64,000 nucleotides of DNA from Straminergon stramineum (Eukaryota > Streptophyta > Bryopsida > Hypnales > Calliergonaceae): NCBI GenBank assembly GCA_963920665.1, contig OY987266.1, positions 7,259,001 through 7,323,000 on the forward strand, read 5' to 3'. Both the position numbers and the translations under genes were made by a program. Positions 1 to 12,600 of the stretch are shown piece after piece. Each line of letters opens with the position of its first letter. Position 1 is the first letter of the stretch. The notes beneath the pieces were generated by a model that saw only the letters and a program-made list of their open reading frames with translations, did not search any database and was not told where the DNA came from.

Positions 1-380
1 ATGGAGTAGTTAGTGATTGCAATAGGAATTTCTATCTTTTGAATGTAAATTCATCACATGAACTCAATTTTGTAGGCCTTCATGCTGTAGTCATGTTAGG
101 AGATATTGTGACTACTTTAGGTGAGTAAGATGACTTGCCATTATCGAAACACTTTTTGTTGGTTTGGAGATAGTCTACAGATGTTATGGGGTCAATTAGG
201 CAATACATTTCAAAAATTCATTAAAAATTCATAATTTTTCAAAAAAATAAAATTTCAATTGTTCTCCCTGTTTCTCACATTTATCTTTATGTGGAATTTT
301 TAAAACAAATTTCAACAATGTTAACAAATGAAACTAATCATTCTACCCAAAATAGAATGGTTCACCTTATACAAAGCTCC
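1..380. repeat. dispersed repeat, truncated by window edge
   Basis: Bases 1-300 match 3946-4215 in the same order and orientation: both carry an ATGGAGTA(G/A)TTAG start, GCAATAGGAA, ATATTGTGACT, GTAAGTAAGATGA-like, TTTTTGTTGGTTT and TAGTCTACAG blocks. In the second copy this stretch is the interior of an inverted-repeat element (3830-4290). The end near 360-378 (AATGGTTCACCTTATA) resembles that element's right terminus. I infer a second, older copy whose left end lies outside the window. Confidence 0.6.
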
Positions 381-762
381 AAAAGAAAATATTGGTATAT
401 TTTAAATTCCTAGAAGGGAAATTTTGTAAAAGTCTATTTAGAAAAGTACCAATGAAATACATTCAATGTAACAAACTATATCAACTCAGTGTCTCTTTAA
501 ATCTTACTTGCTTAAGAGTTGACTAAAGCAAATTAATTAGGGTATTCTTTTTTTTTAAAATTCTTTAGTGATGAAAGGATTTCAAAAAAATCTATTGTTG
601 AGAAGGAAAGAACCAATCAAAAAATAGATGATGAAAGGTTCTTTGGCAACATTTCAATGTTAAAAGAAGTTGCAAGGAGCAAGAAATGAATCTTTAGTAG
701 AGCTAAGACTACAAACAATAAACCATTCAATAAAATTATTGATTTCCTCAAAATTCAAGTTC

Positions 763-1003
763 TTAACCCCTAAACAATAAGTTGGACTTTTTTGGTCCAA
801 TGAATGACAAGGAATTCTCCCATGTAGGACAAAATTGCAACTATTCATCCTTGGAATTAGGGGTGGAAAGGGAAGATCTTCTACACTAGTATGACTCCCA
901 ATGAGTATTTTTTATTTTCTTAAAGTAGCTGATGTCACATGGTTCCAAATGGTTTCAAAATGATTGATTTCCATGGTCACTAGCTTGACGTTCAAGGGTA
1001 AAA
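763..1003. mobile_element. short TTAA-type MITE, degraded copy
   Basis: Begins TTAACCCCTAAA at 763 and ends near GTTCAAGGGTAAAA at 990-1003. The interior matches 5800-6007 in the same orientation (ATGACAA, CATGTAGGACAAAATT, CAACTATTCATCC, GATGTCACA, GGTTCCAAA). The ends TTAACC / GGGT(T)AA suggest a TTAA target site. The right TTAA is mutated here. No coding capacity. Confidence 0.5.
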
Positions 1004-2839
1004 TCTTTTTAGATAATCAAACTTTACAACTTTAGTAGGATCCTATGACCATGATAGGGTCCAACAAGTATTGAGTAGCTTTTTTTTTTAAGAGGGGATA
1101 TATTGCTAAAATCCAACTTGCTTTAGACCTCTATAACAAGTGTAGAGGAAATTTGAGTATTTTTTCAATTCATTTCTTCAAATCCATCCAAATGAGGGTT
1201 GGAGATTTTTCAAATATATATTTTTTTAAACTAGAAAAAATAGAAAATAAAAATAATTTTTTAAAATTTAAAATAATATAAGTTGGTGTCCTTATCTCTA
1301 AAAGATTGCTAAGTGAGGAATGTGGTTGGAGGGCAAATAAATTATGTTGCCAAGTATGTGTTTGGTTCAATTTAACCCCTTAAAAGGATGGTCTCTTTCT
1401 AAAGTCACTTCTAACCTATTGTTTTTCAAAATCAACAAAAAATAGTTTTTGAAGTAATTTTTTCATAAATTTTATGATAGGATCTTATTCATTATTGTAA
1501 AAGTAGAAAATTTTCCTATCCTAATAGAATTTGACAATATAAATTTTGAGATATTTGCAATCAAAATTTTGTTTTAAAAATATGATTTATTTTTGGACAA
1601 ATGACTTGAGAAGTATATATCTTATAATTTTCAATAATAAAAAGTTTGACTATATTGATCAAAATAATGCAATAATAAAGAGATAAGAAGATGTATGTGA
1701 ATTTTCACAAGCACTATTGTAGCAATGGAAGACCATTCACAAAGCTTTGTAATCAATGGAGTTACAATAGCAAAACAAGAATTCTATTGGGCCAAAGCCA
1801 TCAACTATTTGCTCCAATCTATCAAACTTGCCTAATTACACTATCTTTAGAATATGTTTTTTTGAGATATCCTCTCATTCATTTGACTTGGTCTCTTCCA
1901 AAACAAAACATAGTAAACAATCCTTGATGTGTTTTAGCTTGAAAAATCACTCAACCTTCATGAAATTTTAGCCAAAATTAAGAGTTCATTTGGCTATCAA
2001 AATACAACTTGTTGAACTACATTAGAATTTTTTTCATTTTTCATTTTTAAAATTTGGGCAACATGATGTATACATACATACTACCACACACACATTGTGT
2101 AGCCACAACCTTTCAACCAAACCATCAATCAAAATCAAAACAAGAGAATGTCAAAAACACAATGTCAAGAAAAGAATTAGAAATCCTACTCACAAGATAG
2201 TGAAGTGGGGTGATTGCAAGAAAGACCGATACTATTTTGCGTCACACTTGAAGTGGTTGAGTTGTCATTGGCTATAACTTCTGAAGATAGAAGCCAATGT
2301 ACTTGAAATTTTTTAGGAGGATTAGTAACTAGACAGTAATTGGAGCACTTATTTTTCAGAAATTTTCAAAAATCATTTTCTATTTAAATTTAAATTTAGC
2401 TAATTTATCAAGCTTTGTAGTTTAGGGGTTTCTAGTACTAGGAAGTACCCAAAATTAATGATCTAGAGCTGAAATTTCTATGGTCTATATCCACACTAGG
2501 AAGGCATGCATCTACCAAGGGGCGCTTAAAAAAATATTATTTGATATCCTCCACATGTGTGCTAATAGGACTCCCTTGCACATATTTCTGTACATTGAAG
2601 ATGGTTTGGAGATCATTCTTTCGGTGAAATCTCTTCACCACAAAGTCTTCCCAAATAGACAATTTTTAGTTTCTTTATAAAATATTTTTCCTATTTTTTA
2701 CAAATTAAAATGTCAAAGTACCTATTTGAGTCTTATTATGTAAGAATAATTCAAAGGCAAAATTGTGTACAATCTATTCAAATTGAGTTGTCTTCTCTCT
2801 AAATTAAGTTTATGATCCTACCACTACTGCTCCAAGCTA

Positions 2840-3386
2840 CTCCCTCCCTCCCCAAATGATCTTCTTGTTGACCTTAATTTTTTGTCCCAAAATGATCTTT
2901 CTATTGCACTTTGTGATGTTGTGAATTAGTTAGATTTGGCTTTTTATTATGATATGGGACTAGCAAAAACATCTATAAGTGATAGTTTCCCCTCCATCCA
3001 TGCAATCATCAATCAAAAGACAAATGAAGTGACTAAAGAGGTCAATCAACATTGTTCATTCTTATTTTTTGCATCTTTTTTAGTATTGTCCTATTATCCT
3101 ATTGTCCAATTCAATCTCTAAGAGACAAAACAAATTTCCACCCATAGTCTTGGGCCCATATTAATTATTCACAAAATGAAAAATCCACACTCAACAATTA
3201 AGTGCCCATAGGAGCTCTTTGAAAATGCCCCCAAAATCTCACCTTTCAATAATCCAAAACTACATTTTGAAAAGGGCTCCAAAATTCATAGATTCTAAGA
3301 CACTAGGAGTGCACCACTCTCTACTTACAATGTGAAACAAGTTTAAAAAAATGTTATTTCCAACCTTAATTTTGGGACGGAGGGAA
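2840..3386. mobile_element. Stowaway/mariner-like MITE with TA target site
   Basis: The left end CTCCCTCCCTCC follows TA (2838-2839). The right end TTTTGGGACGGAGGGAA is followed by TA (3387-3388) and its complement reads TTCCCTCCGTCCCAAAA. About 65 bp of the left subterminal region, with CCCAAAATGATCTT twice, also begins the transposase-bearing element at 18925. At 547 bp this looks like an internally deleted derivative of that family. Its one ORF (2936-3121) is AT-rich and unlike any transposase I know. Confidence 0.75.
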
Positions 3387-3829
3387 TATCAAGAAATGTA
3401 TGTAAGAGGTTTATTTGCACCTCACACTCTAACAAAATATGGTTAAAAAAACCACACTCAAAATTGAGTGCTATTCTTTTGACTACGTTTTTGAACATGA
3501 GTGCGTAGTGGGTTGTTAGTTTCTTTTGCAATTTTCAACTTTCATTTTTAGGATTTGGGGTGATATAATATATTGTTGGAAAGGAATTTTCATTGTTTTT
3601 TTTACCATGTTTTGTTATAGTGTCAAATAGAGTTAAAGAATTTTGCACCCCATTTATGACTTGGAGTTGTAAGGATACATGAGACTAAAACCTCAATTTA
3701 GAAAGACAACAATTCAATATCTTCAAAATGAATGCAATTATGACAGACTCAAAGTTGTATGCATGCATGCATGGGATCAAATCCTCAATATGCACAGGCA
3801 ACAACATTATGTGACTAGTGCATATATAA

Positions 3830-4290
3830 GGTAAAACAACCCATTATGGAACTTTTGCTCATTACGGAACTCTATGAATGAGCCTATTACAATTTTCTTT
3901 TAATTTTTGAGATTTGGGCCACATTCAATGTCTTAGCTAACTGGAATGGAGTAATTAGGTACTGCAATAGGAACTTTCAATTTTTTAGTGTTAGTTCATT
4001 GCAGGAAGTGCCTTTTTTAGGTCTTCTATGTTAGAAAATATTGTGACTGTAATAGGTAAGTAAGATGAGTGTTATAGATCAGTTTTTGTTGGTTTTGGGG
4101 TAGTCTACAGGTTGTGATGGGCTGAACACTTAAAAAAATTCATAACAAATACACACTTTGTCAAAAAAATATAATTTCAAATGCTCTCGCCATTTCTGTC
4201 ACTTGACTTTCTCTGGAAAAAAAAGTAGAAAATTTCAGAAATGACAAGAGGGCAAACCCCCCATTTGGTCCGTAATGGGCTGTTTTACTT
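3830..4290. mobile_element. inverted-repeat element with TATATAA flanks
   Basis: Left terminus GGTAAAACAACCCATTATGG and right terminus (complement) AAGTAAAACAGCCCATTACG are near-perfect inverted repeats. The direct repeat TATATAA lies on both sides (3823-3829 and 4291-4297), a plausible 7-bp target duplication. The interior is shared with 1-300. No ORF. A hAT-like origin is possible but not shown. Confidence 0.65.
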
Positions 4291-4294
4291 TATA

Positions 4295-4697
4295 TAAGGG
4301 AGCCGACCCCTTTCTGACCACTTAAGTAGATATGTATACTGCAAGGGAGGTTTCAACAGTGGGGAAATTTTTCCCATGAGCAGAAATAGAGTTCATAAGG
4401 TTTCCATAATTTTTTAGATTCTTTTTCCTCACAAAATAATTACTATAAATTTTTTAGCTGAAGATTCTGTTCTACCCATATTGGCCATATAGACCTTCTT
4501 CTTTTTGACCAAGGGCTAGTTGCAAAATCCAAGAAGGATTGGGTCCAAATTTGAGAGTCTTGTAGCCAATTATAATGCACCACGAATTGCTCGGGAACTG
4601 TGCCAACATTAATTGTTGCTAATCACCTGCTGATTGAAATTACTCCACCCTATGTTGCCAGAGTGGGTCTATGATTAGTAAGGGGTTGGCTCCCTTA
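4295..4697. mobile_element. TA-flanked MITE abutting the previous element
   Basis: Left end TAAGGGAGCCGACCCCTT and right end (complement) TAAGGGAGCCAACCCCTT form an 18-bp inverted repeat with one mismatch, flanked by TA (4293-4294 and 4698-4699). It shares the TATATAA bases with the element on its left, so one inserted at the edge of the other. It is 403 bp with no coding capacity, and probably belongs to the Tc1/mariner (TA) class. Confidence 0.65.
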
Positions 4698-5377
4698 TAC
4701 ACACATCATAAACTCACTTTTGTGAAAATTTGTGGATTACTTAAATGTACATCAAATCCGTCAAGATGACTTTCATGAACTTCTTCTAGAAGAGATATGA
4801 AATTCCCGATGCCAAATTTGATAAGATACTTTGGATAATGAATGTGCAAGGGTCTTAGTTTTTGATATAAAGATGCCCCATGTATAGTTAATATTAAAAT
4901 AGATTCAAAATGCACGGTGTGTTTTTGAAAAATATTAAAGTTTGCATAGTATTGCAATTGTAGATAAATGATGACACTAATTTATTCTTTGAGTGAAGGT
5001 ACAAAATTAGTATCCTCTACCAAATTGTTGACCACAGAGAACAATTTAATGAACATCATTTTTGTAGAAATTGGTACAATGCAACAATATTTCAATTGAT
5101 ACTAATTTAATTATTTTGTAAATAGTGCAACTCTATTAAAAGAATGTCACATGCACTATGTAGGGCAAATCAAAATAGCGTATTTATGTTGATCATCTAT
5201 TATTTTAAGTTGGCTCAATGTCATGACCCTTGTCACAACCCCTGTCTCAACTCCTATCACAAAATTCACCACATTTTCATCCTGGAGAAATATCATCTAG
5301 TTGTTTCATCTCATGTTCTCGATGAAAACTTAGAGTGCGATGAGCATCCCTGTGATTTGTCATGCACACATTTTCCT

Positions 5378-5525
5378 CTTGCAAACAAAAATATGCAATG
5401 GGAGAGTTGTTGCAGACTTTTGCAACAGTGGTACAACTAACATTTCCCTCTCTTGCAAACAAAAATATGCAATGGGAGCGTTGTTGCAGACTTTTGCAAC
5501 AGTGGTACAACTAGTACATATGAAT
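5378..5525. repeat. 74-bp tandem duplication with self-complementary core
   Basis: Two copies (about 5378-5451 and 5452-5525) differ at very few bases. Each contains GTTGCAGACTTTTGCAAC, which folds on itself. The short ORFs crossing it on both strands simply repeat the duplicated segment and I do not consider them genes. Confidence 0.8.
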
Positions 5526-5799
5526 ATGCATATGATAATACAGAATCACTAAATCAAAGGGTAGAAGAATTGATGCATTTGAAGACTTGGAAGATTTCTA
5601 ACTCCACAATAGTGCACTCCAATCACTATTAAGTTACAATCTTGGGCCTGGGCGACCAAGCCTTAAGACCCAGTCAAAGAGAATTGGCTTATGGTCGTTT
5701 CAGAAGACCACAGAGCTAATCTTGGATAGTTCGGTGAAATTGCAGAAACTTTCTAGCAGCACAAACAGGCTAAGTAATTTTGGGGTGTTAAATTTTTAA

Positions 5800-6007
5800 C
5801 CTTTAATTGTCGAAGTAGACGTTTTGGGTCTCATGGATGACAAAGAATCTCTCCATGTAGGACAAAATTACAACTATTCATCCTCGGAATTTTGTGAGAA
5901 AAGGGTAGGTCTTCTAGAGCAGTATATTTTTTATTTTAAAAAAATAGATGATGTCACACGGTTCCAAAAGGAAGGATTTCCACCATCACCAGTCCGTCCT
6001 TTAAGGG
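5800..6007. mobile_element. short TTAA-flanked MITE
   Basis: Flanked by TTAA at 5796-5799 and 6008-6011. The ends are CCTTTAATTG and (complement) CCCTTAAAGGAC. It is homologous to 763-1003. The 121-aa ORF that covers it (5824-6189) is not conserved in the sister copy, so I treat it as spurious. Confidence 0.6.
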
Positions 6008-6011
6008 TTAA

Positions 6012-9000
6012 AAAACTTGCTCATCATGGACATAGCAATAATAACATAGCTAGATTGGTAGGACCAACCCTTTTTTTTGGCACCATAGGACCACATTGCA
6101 CCATTTTAAAAATAAATATCTACTTTTTGCCAAATAAAAGGAATCTTTTTTCACCAGAAATTTTCCATTTCTATTTAAAATGTGGATGAATTTGCCAAAT
6201 TTGGATGAAAAAATGCATGCATATGAATGAAAAGTATTTTTTGGTCCAGAAGATGGATGAATGTAGAAATACAATACTTCACCGTACCAAATTTTAAGTG
6301 ATGGCCATCCTGGCACTTTCTCGAAAAGTAAAAAAAAGGGCTGGGTGGGACCATATTTGATTCTTGTTTTGTAATAACTTATCACAACTAAATCTTAATA
6401 CGTGTGGACAGTGTTCCATCGAAGAGTTCACGTCGATCAGGGTGAATGAATTGCACTAAAGTGGTTGCTAAAATTGAAACTTTTCATTGAAACTATTTCC
6501 ATATAGCTCTTCACATTCCTCAGTCCTCACTCACTGTTGCATTAGGGAATAGCCATTCATCCTTTAGGTACCAATCTAAGATCACAGACAACAACTGCGA
6601 TCAAGAAATCGATCACTACTGACAGCAGAATTGAATAGTTGTCTCCCGAGTTGTCTCTTATTTTCACACCTAGATTGAATTTGAGGGAGGACTCCGGGAC
6701 TGTGATGGACGTACTAATAATTTTGAATGCAAATTGCAGAGGTTGGGATGCTTGCTGAAATCAATCAGGTTGTGAGTGCGCTCGATCGGATTCATTTGTG
6801 TTAGCTCTGACCATGTTGTATTCAAATCATCCAATTTTAAACTTGAAAACTTGTGGATCAATGTTGTGCTCGTAGAGATCTAACTAAGCTTCAATTCTTG
6901 CTTGCTTGTACAAGTTGTTGGATCTGGGCCAATTGGCCGAAGGCGGGCGGAGGCTTTGCATTGACAGGAGCACAGGAGGACGGTTATTTAATCGAAAAGC
7001 AAGCCACACACAGAGCTTCTCGGAGCGTCTCTCGATGCTTGTTCAAACTCATTTGAACTTTCTTTTATAGTGAAAATCTGGACAGCAATCCAACCAGAAA
7101 TGCTTGGGTAAAGCAAATGAGGCATGTGACAAGCTAGTAGTAGTGTGATCGATTCTATTTGAGAATTCAAGATTTAATGTCGTAGATTGAGATTTAATGT
7201 CAGATCTTTGTTATGAAGAGATGGATTTTAGTGTTTTGAGGTCTGGTGGAGCAGGATGGCGAAGTCCGGTGCTTGTTGAGAATGGTGATTCGATCTCTCA
7301 CTGTACCTTAAATACACAATTTGTTCATGTTGTCACTAATAATAGAATTTCTGATAATACCATTCAACCTTGTGATGCGATTGAGGCTACCATATTCTGA
7401 AGAATTCATTTTTGCTGTCGAGGTATTGCAACATCAAAGCCACGAAGTGAAGCTCACTTCACAGCCGTTTCAGATTCAATTATACCACAATTCTACAAAT
7501 ACCGTATCTTTCTACATTAAAATGCCATTCAGAATAGACATAAATATAATAATTTTCCTGCATAGTGATTCAGTGTACCGGTCCTGGTAGTGGGGTTGTA
7601 GGAATCCAATAATAATGAGCTGAACAATGAAAAGTTTCTACATAACATTCATTAGCCTTCATGACCACTGCCTTTCCTTCGAGCACCTTGTTCATCACAC
7701 TGAGCCTCCCCTTGTCCACTAAGCTATGGATGAAGTATTGTTGGGTGTGAAATATTCCACACCATATACTGTAGAGACAAGGCAATGATAGTGCATGCTA
7801 CTGAATTTCAAGAAAATGCACCTATTTGGAGAAGGAAAAATTTCAAATTGCAGTGATTGGAACAACTAATCCCTTAGCACCTAAATCTTTTCTTGAATTT
7901 TTTCATATTTCTACTAATATATTTGTTAATGAAAATTAATTACTTCATTTTCATAAAATTCATCGTACGGAAACTGTGGTTTCAATTGAATGAATGAAAA
8001 GTTATGTGATCACAACAATCCTTAGAACCTCTCTATTCATCATCTAGAATTTGAACATTAGAGTGCTAAGGGGTTGATTTACCATGCATCAATGAAGCTC
8101 ATTTCAATTACATGCAAATTAAGTGTTGGCATGGCCCCATTGAAACAAACAATCTCCAAAATTAATTTGACAAATTCAACTTAGGTGCTTCAAATTTAGA
8201 CTAGGGTACCACACTTGGTCTTGTTGTGGGTCTATTTGGTGGTCTTTGAAGCCATGGACTGTACTAGTGAATGTACGCCAATGTATGCTAATATTCCAAG
8301 AGACTTTGTTGGATACTATTTATTTTGTAGTTCCAAAAGCAAACTGAACTTTGGAAGAAAACAGATTGCATGCATCCTCATCCTTTTTGTTTCTAATTGT
8401 TCATTCTTACTCTATTTTAAGGGGAATGGCCAATTTTTTTGTGTTAGATTTGAAACTAGCACATAGTATGAATGATTATTAATTTTTTTCAAATGAGATG
8501 GAAATTCAACATAAATTAGACTTTTCTATAACTTCATGATGACATATGTACAAGTTTGAAATTGGGCAAGTACAACATAGAACTATGGCACCTAAATGCT
8601 CTCTCTTCAATAAGGTGCCACCCTTGATGGTATAAAGATTTTCATTAATAATAACATATATTAGCATAATCCAATATTTTTACCCAAAATGAAAGTTGGA
8701 ATAAGTAAAAATAATTTTAAAGTTAAGTTGATAATAGAAATACAAATGAAAAACTTACAAAAATGTAATTTGGATTCTAACATATATAGCTTGAAATGAT
8801 AACACTTCATCAATTTTTTGGAAATTTTTATATCTAAAAATGGATTAAAAACTACACATGTGAAGCTTCATTTTTTTATTTTTTTATTTTGGATCATTAA
8901 CAAAAAGAAGACATTTTGAAAGCTAAAACTAAGCTTGACCAAATTAAATTGAATTTTATAAATGCCAAGATCTTTAGGGGTTATAATTCCACTTGTATTA

Positions 9001-9286
9001 GCTACATAGAGTCAAAATTAAAATTGTAGGTTTTTTACTTGCAAACAAATCAAAATAATGACTATCAAATTCCAAAATATTTTTAATAGAAGTTTAGTAA
9101 TTTCTATGGATTTTCAAATTGAGGAATTTCTGAGAGTGTCACACAAATGTTTTTTGAATCATCTTGCAAAATATTCAAAACCATTATTCACTGAAAAAAG
9201 GCCACCTTTACTATACAACCCCATGTTATACGATGTCTAATTATAGGCATGAATACTCTACAACCATGTTGCACCATGTGTAAAGT
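6012..9286. other. gene-poor stretch, no supported gene
   Basis: The part from about 6400 to 7790 is less AT-rich than its surroundings and has overlapping short ORFs on both strands (for example 7197-7400 + and 7570-7785 -). None shows a motif, splice-supported extension or family I recognise. It could be a gene remnant or the promoter/leader of an unrecognised transcript. From 7800 to 9286 the sequence is AT-rich with nothing identifiable. Confidence 0.5.
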
Positions 9287-9290
9287 TTAA

Positions 9291-9518
9291 CCCCTCAAGG
9301 CCCAAGGAGCCTGTTTTGGGCCCCTCACTTGTTCAACAGGTCAAAGTTATAACTTCATTTCCCTTCATTCTAAGAAGTATATCTAAGTGAATTTCATATT
9401 GTGATGTTCAAATTGAACACAGAAGTTCAAAGGTACAATTGACATCATGTACAATGCATACTATCAATCAAAGTTCAAACTTGTGAAAAAGTACAGAAAT
9501 TGCTTGGGCCCTGAGGGG
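9291..9518. mobile_element. 228-bp TTAA-flanked MITE
   Basis: TTAA lies on both sides (9287-9290 and 9519-9522). The inverted termini CCCCTCAAGGCCCAAG and CCCCTCAGGGCCCAAG differ at one position. This is the piggyBac-type signature (TTAA target, C-rich TIR). It lies just downstream of the KDPG aldolase stop codon. Confidence 0.75.
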
Positions 9519-9646
9519 TTAATGTAAAGTGGTATGTAAAGTTCAAGATGGATTGAACGTAATATACAAAACAGATGGGTCACTACCAAAGATCCCTATA
9601 TTGCATTTGGGGGGTACACAATTTTAGATACTTCTACAGTTCCACG

Positions 9647-12600
9647 TTACAACAAACTCAACCTCAGTTGTGTGTCGGTGTAGCTCAAGCTCAAAATTTT
9701 ATGTTCTTTGAAAGTTGTAGGGTTGATATTTTCCCTCGTATGCTTCGAAGTACCAGTGCTGACAATGTCTGAAGTAATAGAGGCAGCTACCAGCTTTGAC
9801 AAATGAAAAATCTGAGCATAGTCATGCTGGGAAAGGGCGATCTTGTTAAAAACAGCATCAGACAATATCACTGCGGTCGAACCCACTTGCAAATAACTCT
9901 TCACCGAATCTGGAGACAAGAAGCAATGGCAAGGAGCTTCAATGAGCTGAACCCTAAACCCTGAGCCCTAAAACTCTAAACCCAGCACCATCCGAACTAC
10001 GTCACTGAAATGCAATTTCTACATCCTGCAAGGGCGTGAAGACTATTCCATTCAAAGTTGAGTACATATTAGAAATTGGATGGCTGACCAAAGAAACCGA
10101 AATTTGCAACGTGGGGCTTCTACTGACGGGGACTAGGAATGCTCACCCAAACAAATACCGCTGGAAGCAATGATTGGGATGTTTGGGAACAACTTCTTCA
10201 GCATTTCGACGTATTGGTGCCCTCCCATCATAGATACTGGATATAACTGCAAAGAGTGACAGACTTGAGAATGGGATACCTTTCAAAAGTTCCAACACAG
10301 GTAGCTGAATTATGACAGCAGCTCAAAGTCCGAGGAGGTGGGTAAGTTGATAAGATGAGAATCAGCATGAAATTCCTGAGGTTCTTGAAAGGATGGAAAC
10401 CACAAAATGGCTAAACTTAACCAACAAGTGCATGATCTTCACCTTCACGCACGAGGCTCCCCATCTACGAGCTTGAAGAATCTGCACGAGTAAAACAACT
10501 ATCAGATATCCACAGCCAAGATAAGCCAAACGTTTTGAGAGCAGTGTATATTGCTGGCATTACAAGAGGACTGAGCCCTACAAGACATGTTTGCTGTGCA
10601 TCCAATCGCGTGGGAGTGAGCAAACTTTCCGGAACTCCACAATCATATCAGCAAAGAAACCTGCTATGGCAAGTCCCATTATCAGTTAGTGAAAGCGAAA
10701 AAACCGTATGAAAGAATGGGATGAATCCATCAAACCTCAGATGGAGTCATTGCGCCTGGAATAAAGAGAACATTACTCCGGCTGTGAGCTTGAACAAGTT
10801 CCTGCACCAACAACATCAGTAAGATCATGTAGTAAATACGCACATAACCCCAATGCTGCTAAGCAACAAAGACCTACAGGTACAAGAAGCTAGTGTAGCC
10901 CTCTCTATGTTTGTTCATAAAATTGATTTGTACCACAACTCTGTCGCAGGATAAGAAAAAACCTTATCAGTAACAGGGCTCGCCAGAAACGTTGCCCCAG
11001 CTTCTTCGGCTCGTTCTGCATCCTGCCATGTCAAGACTGTTCCAGCCTGCAATGAGGAAAACCGGTAAAAAAACGTGGCCAGAAGATTAAGTCTGTATTG
11101 TGCAAGGGCTTGAAGGTGCTGCCGTAGAATGACGCACTTGAAAACAAATTGCCATTCCTATACATGGTTTGTCCAGAAACTATCACAATGGATGCCCCTC
11201 AACCAGCGCAATATGACTGCAAACTCGATATTTTATAATCTCTCAGTTAAAATACAAGCCAAAGTCTCCTCTTTGTAACGATAAGTGCAATTTGAAGGCA
11301 AGTGAGCTGGTAATTGTACACACCCCAATGGTTGCTGATGGATACTCAAATGCAAGTTTCTTGATGACCTGCAAACAAGCGTAATCCTTAAATCATATAC
11401 TACCGGTTGTTAGCCAAGAACCCATTTTCTGCTGCACAGTGCTTGAAAGGAACTTCTAACAAGCACGAAAATTTACCATTTAGAAGGCGTAAACTATGAG
11501 TAAATGGAAATTGGAATATGCGCCCATCTAGGCTCAGAAATGAATTTGATTCTGAACCGTTGACGGTAGCATCAGTTTAAAAGCGTCAGGCCAATTACAA
11601 ACAAACAAACTAGACGATTGCATATGAATAAACCTGAAACATTAACAATTAAATACAAAAACTCGTAGATATCATACACGATTATAGACTAACACAAGAG
11701 TGCCAGGGGATCTCAAGCCTGCAAGGCTCCTACGTAGGGTGAATTGGAGATCAATCTCAGGAATTAGAGCTTTTGTGAGAGACTTGGCTTAAAACGAAAG
11801 AGCAACGTGTAAAGGACAAGGCGAACCTGGACAGCTCCGGATGTGGTCATGGTCACCTCCAACTGTAAACCCGGGCGCGTCACGAGGCAGTTCAAATGTC
11901 AGAGAAAGAGGAGAAAAGGAAAAAGAAAACAGCCAACCGGAGCTGGATCTCCAGTCAACGTGGGTGCCATTAGCCACAATAGAAGTCTGAGTGCCACAGT
12001 GACAAGCAGCTTCTAAGGTCGGGGAGGGTGTTGGCTCCGTCGGCACTGGAACCAATTTAGAACAAACAGAGTGCACGGAAATTCACAACAGAATCTCACT
12101 GAGGCTCTAACATTGCAAAAATCTCGACCAGTGACATGTAGCCACTCTAGCCCGAAACGCTAAACCCATGCAAGCAATCGACACGAAGAAGCAGGATGAG
12201 AAGCAAGCAAGCTCTCTGTAACAAGAAGAAAAGGAAGGAAGGGCAAGGGAGAGAACCGCCATACCACCGAAACTCCACCATCAAGGGCAGCACGGCCAGC
12301 ATGAAGAGCAACTCCTTCACTGCACCACCTCAGTCCACCATCATCATCCATGCCACATGATATCCATGTTTATCTCAAGCAAGTCTTAGAGCACAGACCG
12401 ATTGCATTACATCGACACGGAACGGCAGCAGCCCCACATGATCAATTTCCTTACTCTCGACTGCATCGACATACGATGGATAGTATTCAGGGATTTTTGC
12501 ATGCACCCACGCATTCTTCTTCTCTACTGCTATTCGCAGAATTCAATTATCAAATGCAGATAGCCAACGAATAAACCTTGGGCAACCAGACTGTAGAAGC

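Noticed and set aside
5824..6189. 121-aa plus-strand ORF
   Set aside because: It lies largely in a TTAA MITE, and the homologous copy at 763-1003 does not keep the frame.
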